Source: Bacillota bacterium
GTDB taxonomy: Bacteria > Bacillota > Clostridia > Lachnospirales > Lachnospiraceae
Direction of reading: 5' to 3'
Length of the DNA stretch: 6,844 nt
Assembly: GCA_023398375.1 (NCBI GenBank)
Contig: JAEWSH010000057.1
Span: 1 to 6,844, forward strand
Part shown: positions 1-5,831 of the stretch, one piece after another
Layout of the letters: every line of letters begins with the position of its first letter
Numbering within the stretch: the stretch's first letter is position 1
Translations under genes and position numbers: made by a program
The notes under the pieces: model-generated
What the model was told of the DNA's origin: nothing
Databases searched by the model: none
What the model saw: the letters and a program-made list of their open reading frames with translations, nothing else

Positions 1-143
1 AAGTATATAGGAGCAATTGGCAGATGTGGTTATAAACTTGCAAACGCTGCCTGTTGGCGGTACACAATAGCGTAAGCTATTTCGTTCTAGCAATTATGGG
101 AAGTTTACGTTACCTTAGGTTTATTGTGAGAGTGAGTGCAAAT

Positions 144-815
144 ATGGAGTTTTTTAGCGCTGTAATTGGTATCATATCAAGTTTAATTGCAACACTGATC
201 TGGATTGTTTTTACAAAACTATATGATTTTGAAAGCCGGAAGAACATTGATTATCTATTGGAAATGCAATGCAATTGTGCGCGACAATTTGAATATGCAA
301 TAGAGTACTCAGAATATTCTGTTGCATTAGTACAAGCCGATAGAATGATTGACATTCTTAGAGAAATACGCAGCAATATAAAGCCATTTACATATACACG
401 ATACAAAAGAAAATTGATACTTACGTATCTATACAATGCGCTCTATATGATAGATGTGTTTAAAAATGTAACCGTGGGATACTCTGGAGTACAGGAGGAA
501 GACGCTAGGTGTCAACAATTCAAAAGAAAGTACTTGTATGAGGTTCCAGTAGATGATAACTGCACCGTTCCATTCCTTTCATTTTCTATGGAGATCGTAC
601 AATACTTGAACAGAGATTTTGGCGTCAGAAAACCATTATGCAATAACCTTTCCATTTACGATTACAAGAACAAAAATGCCATATACAGGAGTATGGTTTC
701 CATTAGGACGCTTAAGTATGAATCGGTGACCTCAAGGTATTCAATACGAAACGATATATTTACTGTAGATGAATACAATCGATATATTGATAAAAAAGTA
801 AAACAAACAAAATAA
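144..815 (+). CDS. Hypothetical membrane-anchored protein (223 aa)
   Basis: I do not recognise the family. The protein starts with one hydrophobic helix (about residues 5-24, AVIGIISSLIATLIWIVF) followed directly by a charged, Tyr-rich region of about 200 residues, so it is most likely an N-terminally anchored protein with a cytoplasmic soluble part. The C-terminus is Lys-rich (DKKVKQTK). The frame is open upstream to a TTG at 54, but that codon and the ATG at 96 have no ribosome binding site. The ATG at 144 has a modest GAGAGTGAG just upstream and places the hydrophobic helix at the very N-terminus, so I prefer it. The gene is visibly AT-rich compared with the glycosyltransferase gene downstream. 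There is no clear terminator or repeat core after the stop. Function unknown; that it is coding is likely from its length and composition. Confidence 0.7.
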   Translation: MEFFSAVIGIISSLIATLIWIVFTKLYDFESRKNIDYLLEMQCNCARQFEYAIEYSEYSVALVQADRMIDILREIRSNIKPFTYTRYKRKLILTYLYNALYMIDVFKNVTVGYSGVQEEDARCQQFKRKYLYEVPVDDNCTVPFLSFSMEIVQYLNRDFGVRKPLCNNLSIYDYKNKNAIYRSMVSIRTLKYESVTSRYSIRNDIFTVDEYNRYIDKKVKQTK

Positions 816-872
816 TGTCTGAAATAATAGATACCCAAATCGTTTTTTCATGCTATAGGAAAGAAAATTGAT

Positions 873-1064
873 ATGAAGAAAAATTTACAGATCAGAGAAG
901 CAAATGTCTCGTTTGATAGCTATTTTGCAATTCAAGATATTTCTGAACAAGCACAAGACAAATTAAATAGTACGGATATCTTAGCTATTCCCATGTGTTA
1001 TAGTGATGGAGAATACTATTTTGCCCAAGAAACCATTAGCTCGTTTCCTGATGATAGACTATGA
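873..1064 (+). pseudogene. 5' fragment of an unknown gene, truncated at the recombinase junction
   Basis: The ORF begins at an ATG preceded by AGGAAAG and encodes MKKNLQIREANVSF..., then a segment that reads like a folded domain (STDILAIPMCYSDGEYYFAQ) and stops abruptly after 63 codons. The last dozen or so residues (SSFPDDRL) overlap the antisense end of a truncated recombinase gene, so the natural 3' part has probably been lost and replaced. I do not recognise the family. It could instead be a complete small gene, but the stop lies exactly where two unrelated coding sequences meet on opposite strands, which argues for a truncation. It follows the membrane protein gene by 57 bp on the same strand. 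Confidence 0.5.
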
Positions 1065-1278
1065 AGCCGTACATATCGGTAAGTTGAATGGAACGGATGA
1101 AACCCACATCAGCAAACATAAAACTGGCTTCTGTAACACCTCGTTGATCGGCAAGGAAACGGAAGAATTGAAGTAAATCTAATCTGTACTCAAGTATCGT
1201 ATTTTGGCTACGTCCCTTTATTGTAATTAAATAAGACAAGTACTGTTCCAGAATGGGACATGTTTTATCAGGCTGCAT
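1036..1278 (-). pseudogene. N-terminal fragment of a Xer-like tyrosine recombinase
   Basis: Read on the minus strand from ATG at 1278, with GAGGGTG about six bases upstream, the product is an 80-residue peptide. Its start, CPILEQYLSYLITIKGRSQN followed by TILEYRLDLLQFFRFL, matches the helical SAM-like core-binding domain that opens XerC/XerD and phage-type tyrosine recombinases. Family members usually run to about 300 residues with a catalytic R-H-R-Y domain; here the frame stops after MYGFIVYHQETS and the catalytic domain is absent from the window. The break lies around 1040-1064, where the gene meets the 3' end of a truncated plus-strand gene. It therefore cannot act as a recombinase alone. 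The fragment is transcribed away from the genes downstream (1497 onward), the orientation an integron integrase would have, but its sequence looks Xer-like, not IntI-like. Identification of the domain is by eye. Confidence 0.75.
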
Positions 1279-1354
1279 ATTATCACCCTCTATGCGAAGT
1301 ATCACCAGAGGTATGCACATACAGACGATAGCAACAATTATGAAAAGAAACCTG

Positions 1355-1363
1355 TGCTACAAT
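1355..1363 (+). promoter_or_regulatory. Possible extended -10 promoter element
   Basis: The string TGTGCTACAAT contains TGC-TACAAT, an extended -10 pattern for vegetative sigma factors in low-GC Gram-positives. No good -35 hexamer sits 17 bp upstream. It would drive transcription toward the YcxB-like gene, with a leader of about 130 bases. Confidence 0.25.
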
Positions 1364-1451
1364 GATATGACACAAGTACTATGCAGAATTTGTATGCAAT
1401 TTCTAAGTATGTTGATCAGATGCTGGACATTTATTGCTTGATATTACACTA

Positions 1452-1457
1452 TATAAT
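1452..1457 (+). promoter_or_regulatory. TATAAT -10-like element upstream of the YcxB-like gene
   Basis: A perfect TATAAT lies 39 bases before the ATG at 1497. The nearest -35-like string, TGGACA at 1424-1429, is 22 bp away, which is longer than optimal. In AT-rich DNA such hexamers occur by chance, so this is a weak call. The 1279-1496 intergenic stretch holds nothing else that I can support. Confidence 0.3.
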
Positions 1458-1496
1458 TCAAATCCAACTACCGACTACTATGTGTAAGGAGCAAAT

Positions 1497-2120
1497 ATGG
1501 AGTTTTTATTTCAAATCAGTAAATACAACCAAGACAATTTGGAATTGCAGTTAAGCAAAGCCTTGGATAAACTAGCAGAGTTGAACTCCCGAAAGAGGTT
1601 GCCGTGGTTGTGGAAATACATTGATCGACTGAATGCTGTTCCGAAAGCACCAATGCCAGTTTTGAGACGGCGGGCTGTGCGCTATAAAATATATGGTGTT
1701 ATCTTGCTTATTATGGGTATTTATCTTTTAATCCCTGGTCTGATGGAACCGAAGAAATTGCTTGTCCCGCTTATTTCAGGGGCAATTTCAGTGTCATTCG
1801 GATTGGTGTGCTTGCTCCCTCGGGAAAAAAAGCCTTCTCGTAAATTCCACGCCGCAGCGGTAAAACTCCTTGCTACGGCGCAGACTTCTGAACAGTTGGG
1901 AGATGTGTCCTTTACACAAGAGGGCATGAATCTGCCTAACGAGGAAGTTATCTCTTATGATTGCTTCAAAACCATCGTGGATACCGAGAACATTTATCTT
2001 CTAATTTGGAAAGACAGGGTGACCATTTTGCAGAAGCGGGATTTACTTAATGGAGCACATGATGACTTTCTTCAGTTCCTTGAGAAAAAAACTAACTTAA
2101 CGCCCCAATATGTCCATTAG
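1497..2120 (+). CDS. YcxB-like membrane protein
   Basis: The 207-residue product has a basic N-terminal region, two hydrophobic helices (about residues 65-82 and 88-107) ending in a positively charged stretch (PREKKPSRK), and a C-terminal soluble domain (about 137-197). That domain carries the pattern of YcxB-like proteins: VSFTQEGMNLPNEEVISYDC, then a hydrophobic strand YLLIWKDRVTILQKRDL and a final amphipathic helix. Known family members are membrane proteins of unknown biochemical role, and they look like this with two helices followed by a small PH-like beta domain. The start ATG has AAGGAG eight bases upstream. The gene stands alone between the recombinase fragment and a decayed gene tail. 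Family assignment is by pattern, fairly confident; function is unknown. Confidence 0.75.
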   Translation: MEFLFQISKYNQDNLELQLSKALDKLAELNSRKRLPWLWKYIDRLNAVPKAPMPVLRRRAVRYKIYGVILLIMGIYLLIPGLMEPKKLLVPLISGAISVSFGLVCLLPREKKPSRKFHAAAVKLLATAQTSEQLGDVSFTQEGMNLPNEEVISYDCFKTIVDTENIYLLIWKDRVTILQKRDLLNGAHDDFLQFLEKKTNLTPQYVH

Positions 2121-2161
2121 ATTAAAATAGGGAATGATCTGAATATAAATTTGAGACCTGA

Positions 2162-2248
2162 AAACATATAGAATGGTTAGCTGAAGAAGCTTCGCTTAAT
2201 GTTTATGATGGATATATAGAAAATGTATTTAATTTGATGAGGCGATAA
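2162..2248 (+). pseudogene. Decayed 3' end of an unknown gene
   Basis: A 28-codon open stretch ending in TAA reads KHIEWLAEEASL followed by NVYDGYIENVFNLMRR. In the same frame just upstream are KFET and an in-frame TGA at 2159, consistent with decay of a longer gene. The last 15 codons recur after a repeat copy at 2566-2614 with three conservative amino-acid changes (I/V, V/A, F/L) and two synonymous changes, which suggests that both descend from related coding sequences. There is no start codon with a ribosome binding site. I do not recognise the family. Confidence 0.45.
2190..2208 (+). repeat. Degenerate repeat core inside the gene tail
   Basis: CTTCGCTTAATGTTTATGA matches the window's repeat core CTTCGCAGTTTGTTTATGA in 15 of 19 positions, with all differences in the four central bases. 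It lies inside the decayed coding tail, and the copy at 2566 joins the same tail to a full repeat exactly at the shared TGTTTATGA. It may be the ancestral recombination target or a chance match. Confidence 0.4.
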
Positions 2249-2249
2249 A
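2201..2249 (+). repeat. 49-bp gene-tail repeat, copy 1
   Basis: These 49 bp match 2566-2614 at 43 positions (counted by eye). Both copies begin at GTTTATGATGGATAT and end at the same stop codon (GATAAA). To the left of the shared block the two copies differ: here it is preceded by the rest of the decayed gene, there by repeat R1. Confidence 0.75.
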
Positions 2250-2283
2250 TTGAAATAAGGCGGATTATTACGGAGGAAAACAC

Positions 2284-2508
2284 ATGGAAAAAGCCGTCCT
2301 GCTGGAATTAGGAATGTCGGATAGAAATGAGGTTGTGACATTTCTTAAAAGGCTTTGGAGTGAGCAGCCGACACCTTGTCCAAAGTGTGGTAGCACATTG
2401 GCCTTTATGCATAAGAAAGCAAAGAAAAGCAATTGTGACTGGAAATGCCCAAACTGCGGTATGGTTTATAAAACAATTGACATTCTAAATAGACTGAACG
2501 AGAGATAA
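2284..2508 (+). CDS. Small zinc-ribbon protein (74 aa)
   Basis: The product has a helical N-terminal part (residues 1-28, ending LKRLWSEQPT) and one zinc ribbon with ligand pairs CPKC (Cys32, Cys35) and CPNC (Cys55, Cys58) separated by a Lys-rich loop. The layout, a helix with Trp, then Pro-x-Cys-Pro-x-Cys, about 20 residues, then Trp-x-Cys-Pro-x-Cys and a YKTIDIL strand, resembles the N-terminal zinc ribbon of IS1595-type transposases. Here it is a complete stand-alone gene with no DDE domain after it. Likely roles are nucleic-acid or protein binding; none is shown. The ribosome binding site is strong (GGAGG, about eight bases before the ATG). The stop codon overlaps the first bases of repeat R1, as a gene and its recombination site do in a compact cassette. 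Confidence 0.7.
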   Translation: MEKAVLLELGMSDRNEVVTFLKRLWSEQPTPCPKCGSTLAFMHKKAKKSNCDWKCPNCGMVYKTIDILNRLNER

Positions 2509-2571
2509 ATTCCGATTTGTCGTGGAGAATCGAGTATAATCTAAGTGTTTTAAATTTCGCAGTGTGTTTAT
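2507..2571 (+). repeat. Intergenic repeat R1 (site-like, about 65 bp)
   Basis: The repeat begins AAATTCCGATTTGTC and ends TTTCGCAGTGTGTTTAT. It matches R2 at 54 of 60 aligned bases plus one 5-bp gap (by eye). The right-hand core is shared with all other copies, and the left half only with R2. It immediately follows the zinc-ribbon stop codon and is joined on its right to a gene tail. Confidence 0.8.
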
Positions 2572-2614
2572 GATGGATATGTAGAAAATGCGCTTAACTT
2601 GATGAGGAGATAAA
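2566..2614 (+). repeat. 49-bp gene-tail repeat, copy 2, fused to repeat R1
   Basis: Second copy of the tail at 2201-2249 (43/49). It encodes VYDGYVENALNLMRR and a stop, but its upstream coding sequence is missing and is replaced by repeat R1. The switch point is the GTTTATGA shared by the repeat core and the tail. This is what a recombination product at that site would look like. Confidence 0.65.
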
Positions 2615-2671
2615 CCAGAATTTGATTTAAAAGATCATGATCAGCCCCATAAAAGTAGCGGAGGCTTCTAT

Positions 2672-3931
2672 ATGAAAATTTGTTTTATGACACTTGGCAC
2701 CAGGGGCGATGTGCAGCCATGCCTTGCGCTTGCCAAAAAAATGACTTTGCTTGGTAATGAGGCTGTTATTTGTACAAGTGAAAGCTTTCGGGACTTTATT
2801 CAAGGCGAAGGCATATTGTTCGCAAAAGCAAACCTTGATCTGATGGCAGTTGCCGCAACATCGGAAGGTAAAGCTGTGTTGGAAGCACCGATAAAGAACA
2901 TGGCACTCGCGCTCAAAATATCGAAAGAAGTCATTACGCCTGGATACAGAGCGACATTCGATGACTTTTATGAGGCGGCAAAGGGCTGCGATGTTATAGT
3001 GTATCATCCCAAGGCATTTGTTGCCGCAGATATAGCGCTGAAGCTTGACATTCCCTGCGTATCTATGCCGCCAATCCCAATCACCTATCCAATTGCAGAG
3101 TTTCCCTGCGTCGCAGTTTCTCCGAAGAATAATTACGGTAAGTTCATGAACAAACTGACCTATCGGTTCAATGAGAAGGCAGAGGCGGGATATATAAAAG
3201 CAATCAACGATTTCAGAGCGCACACGCTTGGTTTTCCGAAAAGAAAAGTTGGCCAGTTCACATATGCTATTGACGGAAGAGAAATACCAATCCTGTATCC
3301 CGTCAGCAAATATCTGTTTGATGACGTATCGAGCTGGAATGGGCACGTTTATCTCTCTGGCTTTTTCTATCTTGATTCAAAAGAGAAGCTATCTAACCGG
3401 CTGGACAGTTTTTTGGGCGAGGGAGAAAAACCGATTGCGATAAGTTTCAGTAGCATGCCGCTGAAAAAGCCGCAAGAATTCATTAGGAAACTGGATACAG
3501 CATTGGAAGTGACCGGAAACAGGGCGGTACTTTTGACCGGAAACAGCGGTATTGATTACGCGGGAAACGAGAGAATTTTTATTGAAAAGCAGGCGCCGCA
3601 CACGCTGCTTTTTGCGCGGTCAAGCGCGGTAATGCATCATGGGGGAGCTGGAACCACAGCGGCGGCGTTGGCCGCCGGTATTCCGCAGCTCCTCATGCCG
3701 TTTTCTGTGGACCAGCCATTTTGGGCACAGCGCATATACAAGAGCGGCGTCTCTCCGGCACCAATCAGTGAGAGCTCGCTGACAGGCGAAAGCCTTGCAA
3801 AGATGTTTTTGCAGTTTGAAGAACAGAACCTGCGCGAAAAGGCAAGGGTACTTGGCGAACTCATCAGGAATGAAAACGGGCTGCAAAATGCCGCCGAAAT
3901 GATACAGCGGATTGTAAACACGGGGTCTTGA
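2672..3931 (+). CDS. GT1/MGT-family glycosyltransferase
   Basis: The 419-residue product matches the GT-B fold glycosyltransferases of family GT1 (macrolide/sterol/flavonoid glycosyltransferase type), which transfer a sugar from a nucleotide-sugar donor to a small hydrophobic acceptor in the cytoplasm. Visible features in order: a first strand and glycine loop (CFMTLGTRGDVQPCLALA, residues 4-21); a linker near 220-250; and the C-terminal donor-binding motif HHGGAGTTAAALAAGIPQLL (322-341), followed by PFSVDQPFWAQRI with the Asp-Gln pair (347-348) that usually contacts the sugar. Length is normal for the family and no frameshift is seen. GGAGG lies seven bases before the ATG. By eye the gene is richer in G+C than its neighbours, especially in its second half, which suggests separate origin. 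The acceptor cannot be predicted. The family call is secure. Confidence 0.93.
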   Translation: MKICFMTLGTRGDVQPCLALAKKMTLLGNEAVICTSESFRDFIQGEGILFAKANLDLMAVAATSEGKAVLEAPIKNMALALKISKEVITPGYRATFDDFYEAAKGCDVIVYHPKAFVAADIALKLDIPCVSMPPIPITYPIAEFPCVAVSPKNNYGKFMNKLTYRFNEKAEAGYIKAINDFRAHTLGFPKRKVGQFTYAIDGREIPILYPVSKYLFDDVSSWNGHVYLSGFFYLDSKEKLSNRLDSFLGEGEKPIAISFSSMPLKKPQEFIRKLDTALEVTGNRAVLLTGNSGIDYAGNERIFIEKQAPHTLLFARSSAVMHHGGAGTTAAALAAGIPQLLMPFSVDQPFWAQRIYKSGVSPAPISESSLTGESLAKMFLQFEEQNLREKARVLGELIRNENGLQNAAEMIQRIVNTGS

Positions 3932-3957
3932 GTTTTATAAATGTGAAAGATCCCGTC

Positions 3958-4018
3958 AAATTCTGATTTGTCGAATCGCGTATACTCTAAGTGTTTTGAG
4001 TTTCGCAGTTTGTTTATA
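3958..4018 (+). repeat. Intergenic repeat R2 (site-like, about 60 bp)
   Basis: Close relative of R1, starting 26 bp after the glycosyltransferase stop and ending TTTCGCAGTTTGTTTATA. It is partly self-complementary: the arms ACTC (3984-3987) and GAGT (3998-4001) pair across a 10-base loop, with further short complementary blocks outside (CGAA/TTCG, CTG/CAG, CAAA/TTTG) interrupted by bulges. An imperfect, bulged palindrome of this size is the architecture of integron attC sites, though the end boxes are not canonical. Confidence 0.75.
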
Positions 4019-4099
4019 ATCATTCATTGTTCGTCTGTTTCACATTGGGCACCCCTAAATTGAACCAATAATATTTAGATTTTTTAAGGAGCGTTTTAA

Positions 4100-4993
4100 G
4101 TGAGAGCCAAAATTATATGTGCATTTATTGTATTTTTAATAAGCTTTTCAATTACCGGGTGCTCGAGCTCCAGAGGGAATAGCACAAGTTCAAGTGATAC
4201 CAAAATTTCCGACTCCAGTGTTTCAACAAATCCATCTTCTTCCACTTTAAACAACAGTAGTGAAGCTGACGACTTATCCGGTCCCGAAAATGATAAGAAC
4301 GCCATAGACATTGAAAAAGTTGAAGATGTTATAGCCGACGATTGTAATTCTGTATTTGGGGGGAAGATCGGCACACAAAGTATACGTATGGTAATTTATA
4401 GAGATGGAGATTTGTTAACAGCTTCCTACATTACACAAAATAATCAAGACAGTGAAATTGATTTGCAGGGTACGATACAAGCCGATACTGCTTCTTTTGT
4501 CTTAACCAGTAACGATGGAGCAACTTTTATGGGTACCATAGAACCCGAAACCCAAGAAGGCACATTGTTAGAAGGAACTTATACGTCATCATCGAATGGA
4601 GAGGATACTGAATTCGCATTAACGCTTTCACATACGATTGGAAACACCTATGAATCGCGCTATCCATTAACCAATGCAAATACGAAGGATATCGAAGAGT
4701 TTGCAAATAAAATTAAACTATATGTGACAGAAAACAATAAGACAGGGCTCGCGGACATTATTAATTATCCGATTAAAGTAGTCATAAACGGTTCTAAAGT
4801 CTCAATAAATAACAAAAAAGAATTTGAGCAAAAATATAATGATATTATAAATGCTGATTTTAAAGAAAAAATCAACAACTGTTATACGAAATACTTGTTC
4901 AGTAATTATATGGGAGTCATGCTGGGGAACGGCGAAATTTGGTTTGAGAGTTTGAATAATAATGGATTGCGAGTATATGCCATTAATAATTAG
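4100..4993 (+). CDS. Secreted lipoprotein with Ser/Thr-rich linker
   Basis: The 297-residue product starts with a lipoprotein signal peptide: a basic MRAK, a hydrophobic stretch, and the lipobox SITGC with Cys21 as the lipidated residue, so it should be anchored to the outer face of the cell membrane. A low-complexity Ser/Thr/Asn/Asp linker follows (about 22-65). Residues 90-180 look like a beta-rich domain (repeated short strands such as LTASYITQ and DLQGTIQAD). A C-terminal domain of about 100 residues (196-297) ends FSNYMGVMLGNGEIWFE and resembles the small NTF2-like or SnoaL-like extracellular domains of many clostridial lipoproteins; that resemblance is only a suggestion. Start: GTG with AAGGAG nine bases upstream; a later ATG would destroy the signal peptide. 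Function unknown. Confidence 0.82.
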   Translation: MRAKIICAFIVFLISFSITGCSSSRGNSTSSSDTKISDSSVSTNPSSSTLNNSSEADDLSGPENDKNAIDIEKVEDVIADDCNSVFGGKIGTQSIRMVIYRDGDLLTASYITQNNQDSEIDLQGTIQADTASFVLTSNDGATFMGTIEPETQEGTLLEGTYTSSSNGEDTEFALTLSHTIGNTYESRYPLTNANTKDIEEFANKIKLYVTENNKTGLADIINYPIKVVINGSKVSINNKKEFEQKYNDIINADFKEKINNCYTKYLFSNYMGVMLGNGEIWFESLNNNGLRVYAINN

Positions 4994-5003
4994 GGGATAT
5001 GAA

Positions 5004-5022
5004 CTTCGTAATATGTTTATAC
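5004..5022 (+). repeat. Degenerate repeat core after the lipoprotein gene
   Basis: CTTCGTAATATGTTTATAC lies 10 bp past the lipoprotein stop codon, the place where the other genes have a repeat. It keeps CTTCG and TGTTTAT at the right spacing but lacks a recognisable left half. It is probably a diverged member of the same family. Confidence 0.45.
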
Positions 5023-5026
5023 AGGA

Positions 5027-5056
5027 CAAGCCCAAGTGGTACCCCCTTTGGGCTTG
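5027..5056. terminator. Stem-loop downstream of the lipoprotein gene
   Basis: Arms CAAGCCCAA (5027-5035) and TTGGGCTTG (5048-5056) form a perfect 9-bp stem with a 12-base loop, 34 bp after the lipoprotein stop and 5 bp after the degenerate core. No T-run follows on either strand, so it is not a textbook Rho-independent terminator. It may weakly terminate, or stabilise the transcript 3' end. Confidence 0.4.
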
Positions 5057-5063
5057 CGAATAG

Positions 5064-5128
5064 CAAGATATCCTTGATATTCCTTATGAACAAGGATGGA
5101 CTATTGAGAGAAAGGAAGATAAATCATG
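5064..5128 (+). pseudogene. Possible 3' remnant of a small gene
   Basis: A short open frame reads QDILDIPYEQGWTIERKEDK-S and stops at a TGA overlapping an ATG (CATGA). The composition looks coding, and GGAAG sits in it seven bases before the overlapping ATG at 5126, as in a translationally coupled gene pair. That ATG, however, opens only five codons (MTELR). No start of its own is visible. Unknown family; weak call. Confidence 0.3.
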
Positions 5129-5139
5129 ACAGAGTTGAG

Positions 5140-5316
5140 ATGACGGATCAAGAATTGCCTTTCCGAATTGTAGGCTATGTGGAACGTCTTGGAAGGCTCA
5201 TGGAAGATATCTAACATGATACACAGCAAATCTTTGGTAGAGCCATACACTATGCGAAGAAAGCAAGAGCCGATTATTTATCTAACGGGTGGAAATATGA
5301 ACAAATGGCTAATTAG
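5140..5316 (+). pseudogene. Small unknown gene interrupted by an in-frame TAA
   Basis: The frame reads MTDQELPFRIVGYVERLGRL-MEDI, then TAA (5212-5214), and continues in the same frame for 33 codons: HDTQQIFGRAIHYAKKARAD then YLSNGWKYEQMAN and TAG. Both sides look like one amphipathic, Tyr/Arg-rich small protein of about 58 residues, so a single nonsense change (for example TAC or TAT to TAA) has probably killed it. The start is uncertain: the nearest ribosome binding site (GGAAG at 5114-5118) fits the out-of-frame ATG at 5126 better than the ATG at 5140. The 3' end overlaps the start of the membrane protein gene at 5297 by 20 bp in another frame. I do not recognise the family. Confidence 0.5.
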
Positions 5317-5593
5317 AGGATTATTACTCATAGGATACTGTATTTCTTTTGCTTTTTTATCAATGTATGGAGATGCTACCCATGGAACTATGCTACTGTA
5401 TGCATTAATGATAGCAGGTTTATCAATTTTCTGTTTCAGTGTTATAAAGTCAAAGCAATTTGTAGTTGTTATTTTTGGGAATATGCTTAGTTTCATAATA
5501 TCTTATATTTGTGTTCAAGAATTTTATACCGATAAATGGGGATGGTACTTTAAACCGTTTACAGCTAATGGATTGCTAATTGTTCATATTTAA
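5297..5593 (+). CDS. Small multi-pass membrane protein, 3' end altered
   Basis: From ATG 5297 the 98-residue product has three hydrophobic helices (about residues 5-23, 31-50, 54-73) and then KWGWYFKPFTANGLLIVHI. The frame is open back to 5177, but the upstream part is the out-of-frame shadow of the small decayed gene; MNKWLIRGLLLIGY is a natural membrane-protein N-terminus with GGGTGGA just before it. The last four codons (VHI plus TAA) come from the inverted segment that starts at 5583, so the native C-terminus has been replaced. With the segment flipped back, the frame would instead run on into repeat D and stop at its core. Family not recognised; whether the product is functional is unclear. 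Confidence 0.6.
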   Translation: MNKWLIRGLLLIGYCISFAFLSMYGDATHGTMLLYALMIAGLSIFCFSVIKSKQFVVVIFGNMLSFIISYICVQEFYTDKWGWYFKPFTANGLLIVHI

Positions 5594-5714
5594 TATTACC
5601 GGGTTCCGATTTCGAATTTCTAATGATCCCCTGATTGCTTAGCTTTTCAAGAAACTCGTTTCGCTTTCCAGGTTTAACCACATACCTGACATTCACTAAG
5701 ATCCGATTACTCAT
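5565..5714 (-). pseudogene. ABM-domain monooxygenase, N-terminal half (inverted)
   Basis: On the minus strand an ATG at 5714, with TTGGAGAACG upstream (GGAG about nine bases away), opens a frame starting MSNRILVNVRYVVKPGKRNE and continuing FLEKLSNQGIIRNSKSEPGN-IKYE. This is the first half of an antibiotic biosynthesis monooxygenase (ABM, YgiN/LsrG-like) domain: strand, VKPGK turn, helix, then the EPG-x-x-x-YE strand. Only five more residues (QLAIH) follow before the stop, and those are antisense to the membrane protein gene. The rest of the domain lies at 5832-6005 on the opposite strand. ABM proteins are small dimeric enzymes of about 100 residues that oxidise quinols or other small molecules or degrade haem; a half domain cannot fold as one. 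Confidence 0.85.
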
Positions 5715-5831
5715 TTTTCTCGTTCTCCAATATAAAATATTATATAATACTGATTTGGTCTAGCGGATGCTAAAAACACACTGCGAAATTCAAACTCTCT
5801 GAGAGCTTGCCAAGTTTGCTCATTCTGTTAG
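5583..5831. other. Proposed 249-bp inverted segment
   Basis: Reversing this interval joins the ABM N-terminal half (ending GAA, KYE) to the C-terminal half (beginning TAT, YSIPID) in frame and with no missing family positions. It also puts repeat D in the same orientation as all other copies, between the membrane protein gene and the ABM gene. The segment holds the ABM 5' half, its ribosome binding site, a TATAAT on the minus strand at 5744-5739 and repeat D. I see no long inverted repeats at the breakpoints. An assembly error is possible. Confidence 0.75.
5771..5824 (-). repeat. Intergenic repeat D, inverted orientation
   Basis: Read on the minus strand it begins AATGAGCAAACTTGGCAAGC, has a CTCTC-A-GAGAG palindrome, and ends TTTCGCAGTGTGTTTTTA. 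Against repeat F (6600-6650) 48 of 51 bases match by eye. It is the only copy on the minus strand and lies inside the proposed inverted segment, upstream of the ABM 5' half in that gene's own direction. Confidence 0.8.

Noticed and set aside
54..143. N-terminal extension of the first gene from TTG at 54
   Set aside because: There is no ribosome binding site at 54 or 96, and the ATG at 144 gives a natural N-terminal membrane helix.
1036..1278. Integron integrase IntI
   Set aside because: The N-terminal sequence looks like a Firmicutes Xer/phage-type SAM-like domain, and the region that would carry IntI-specific features is missing.
2627..3346. Long minus-strand ORF of 239 codons
   Set aside because: It is antisense to the well-supported glycosyltransferase gene; its Cys/Arg-rich composition and lack of family motifs mark it as a shadow.
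3620..4023. Minus-strand ORFs over the glycosyltransferase 3' end
   Set aside because: Shadows of the GC-richer part of the coding gene; no ribosome binding site or recognisable domain.
5177..5296. Longer N-terminus for the small membrane protein (start at 5177)
   Set aside because: That stretch is the out-of-frame reading of the decayed small gene at 5140-5316; the ATG at 5297 has its own upstream GGGTGGA and a typical membrane-protein start.
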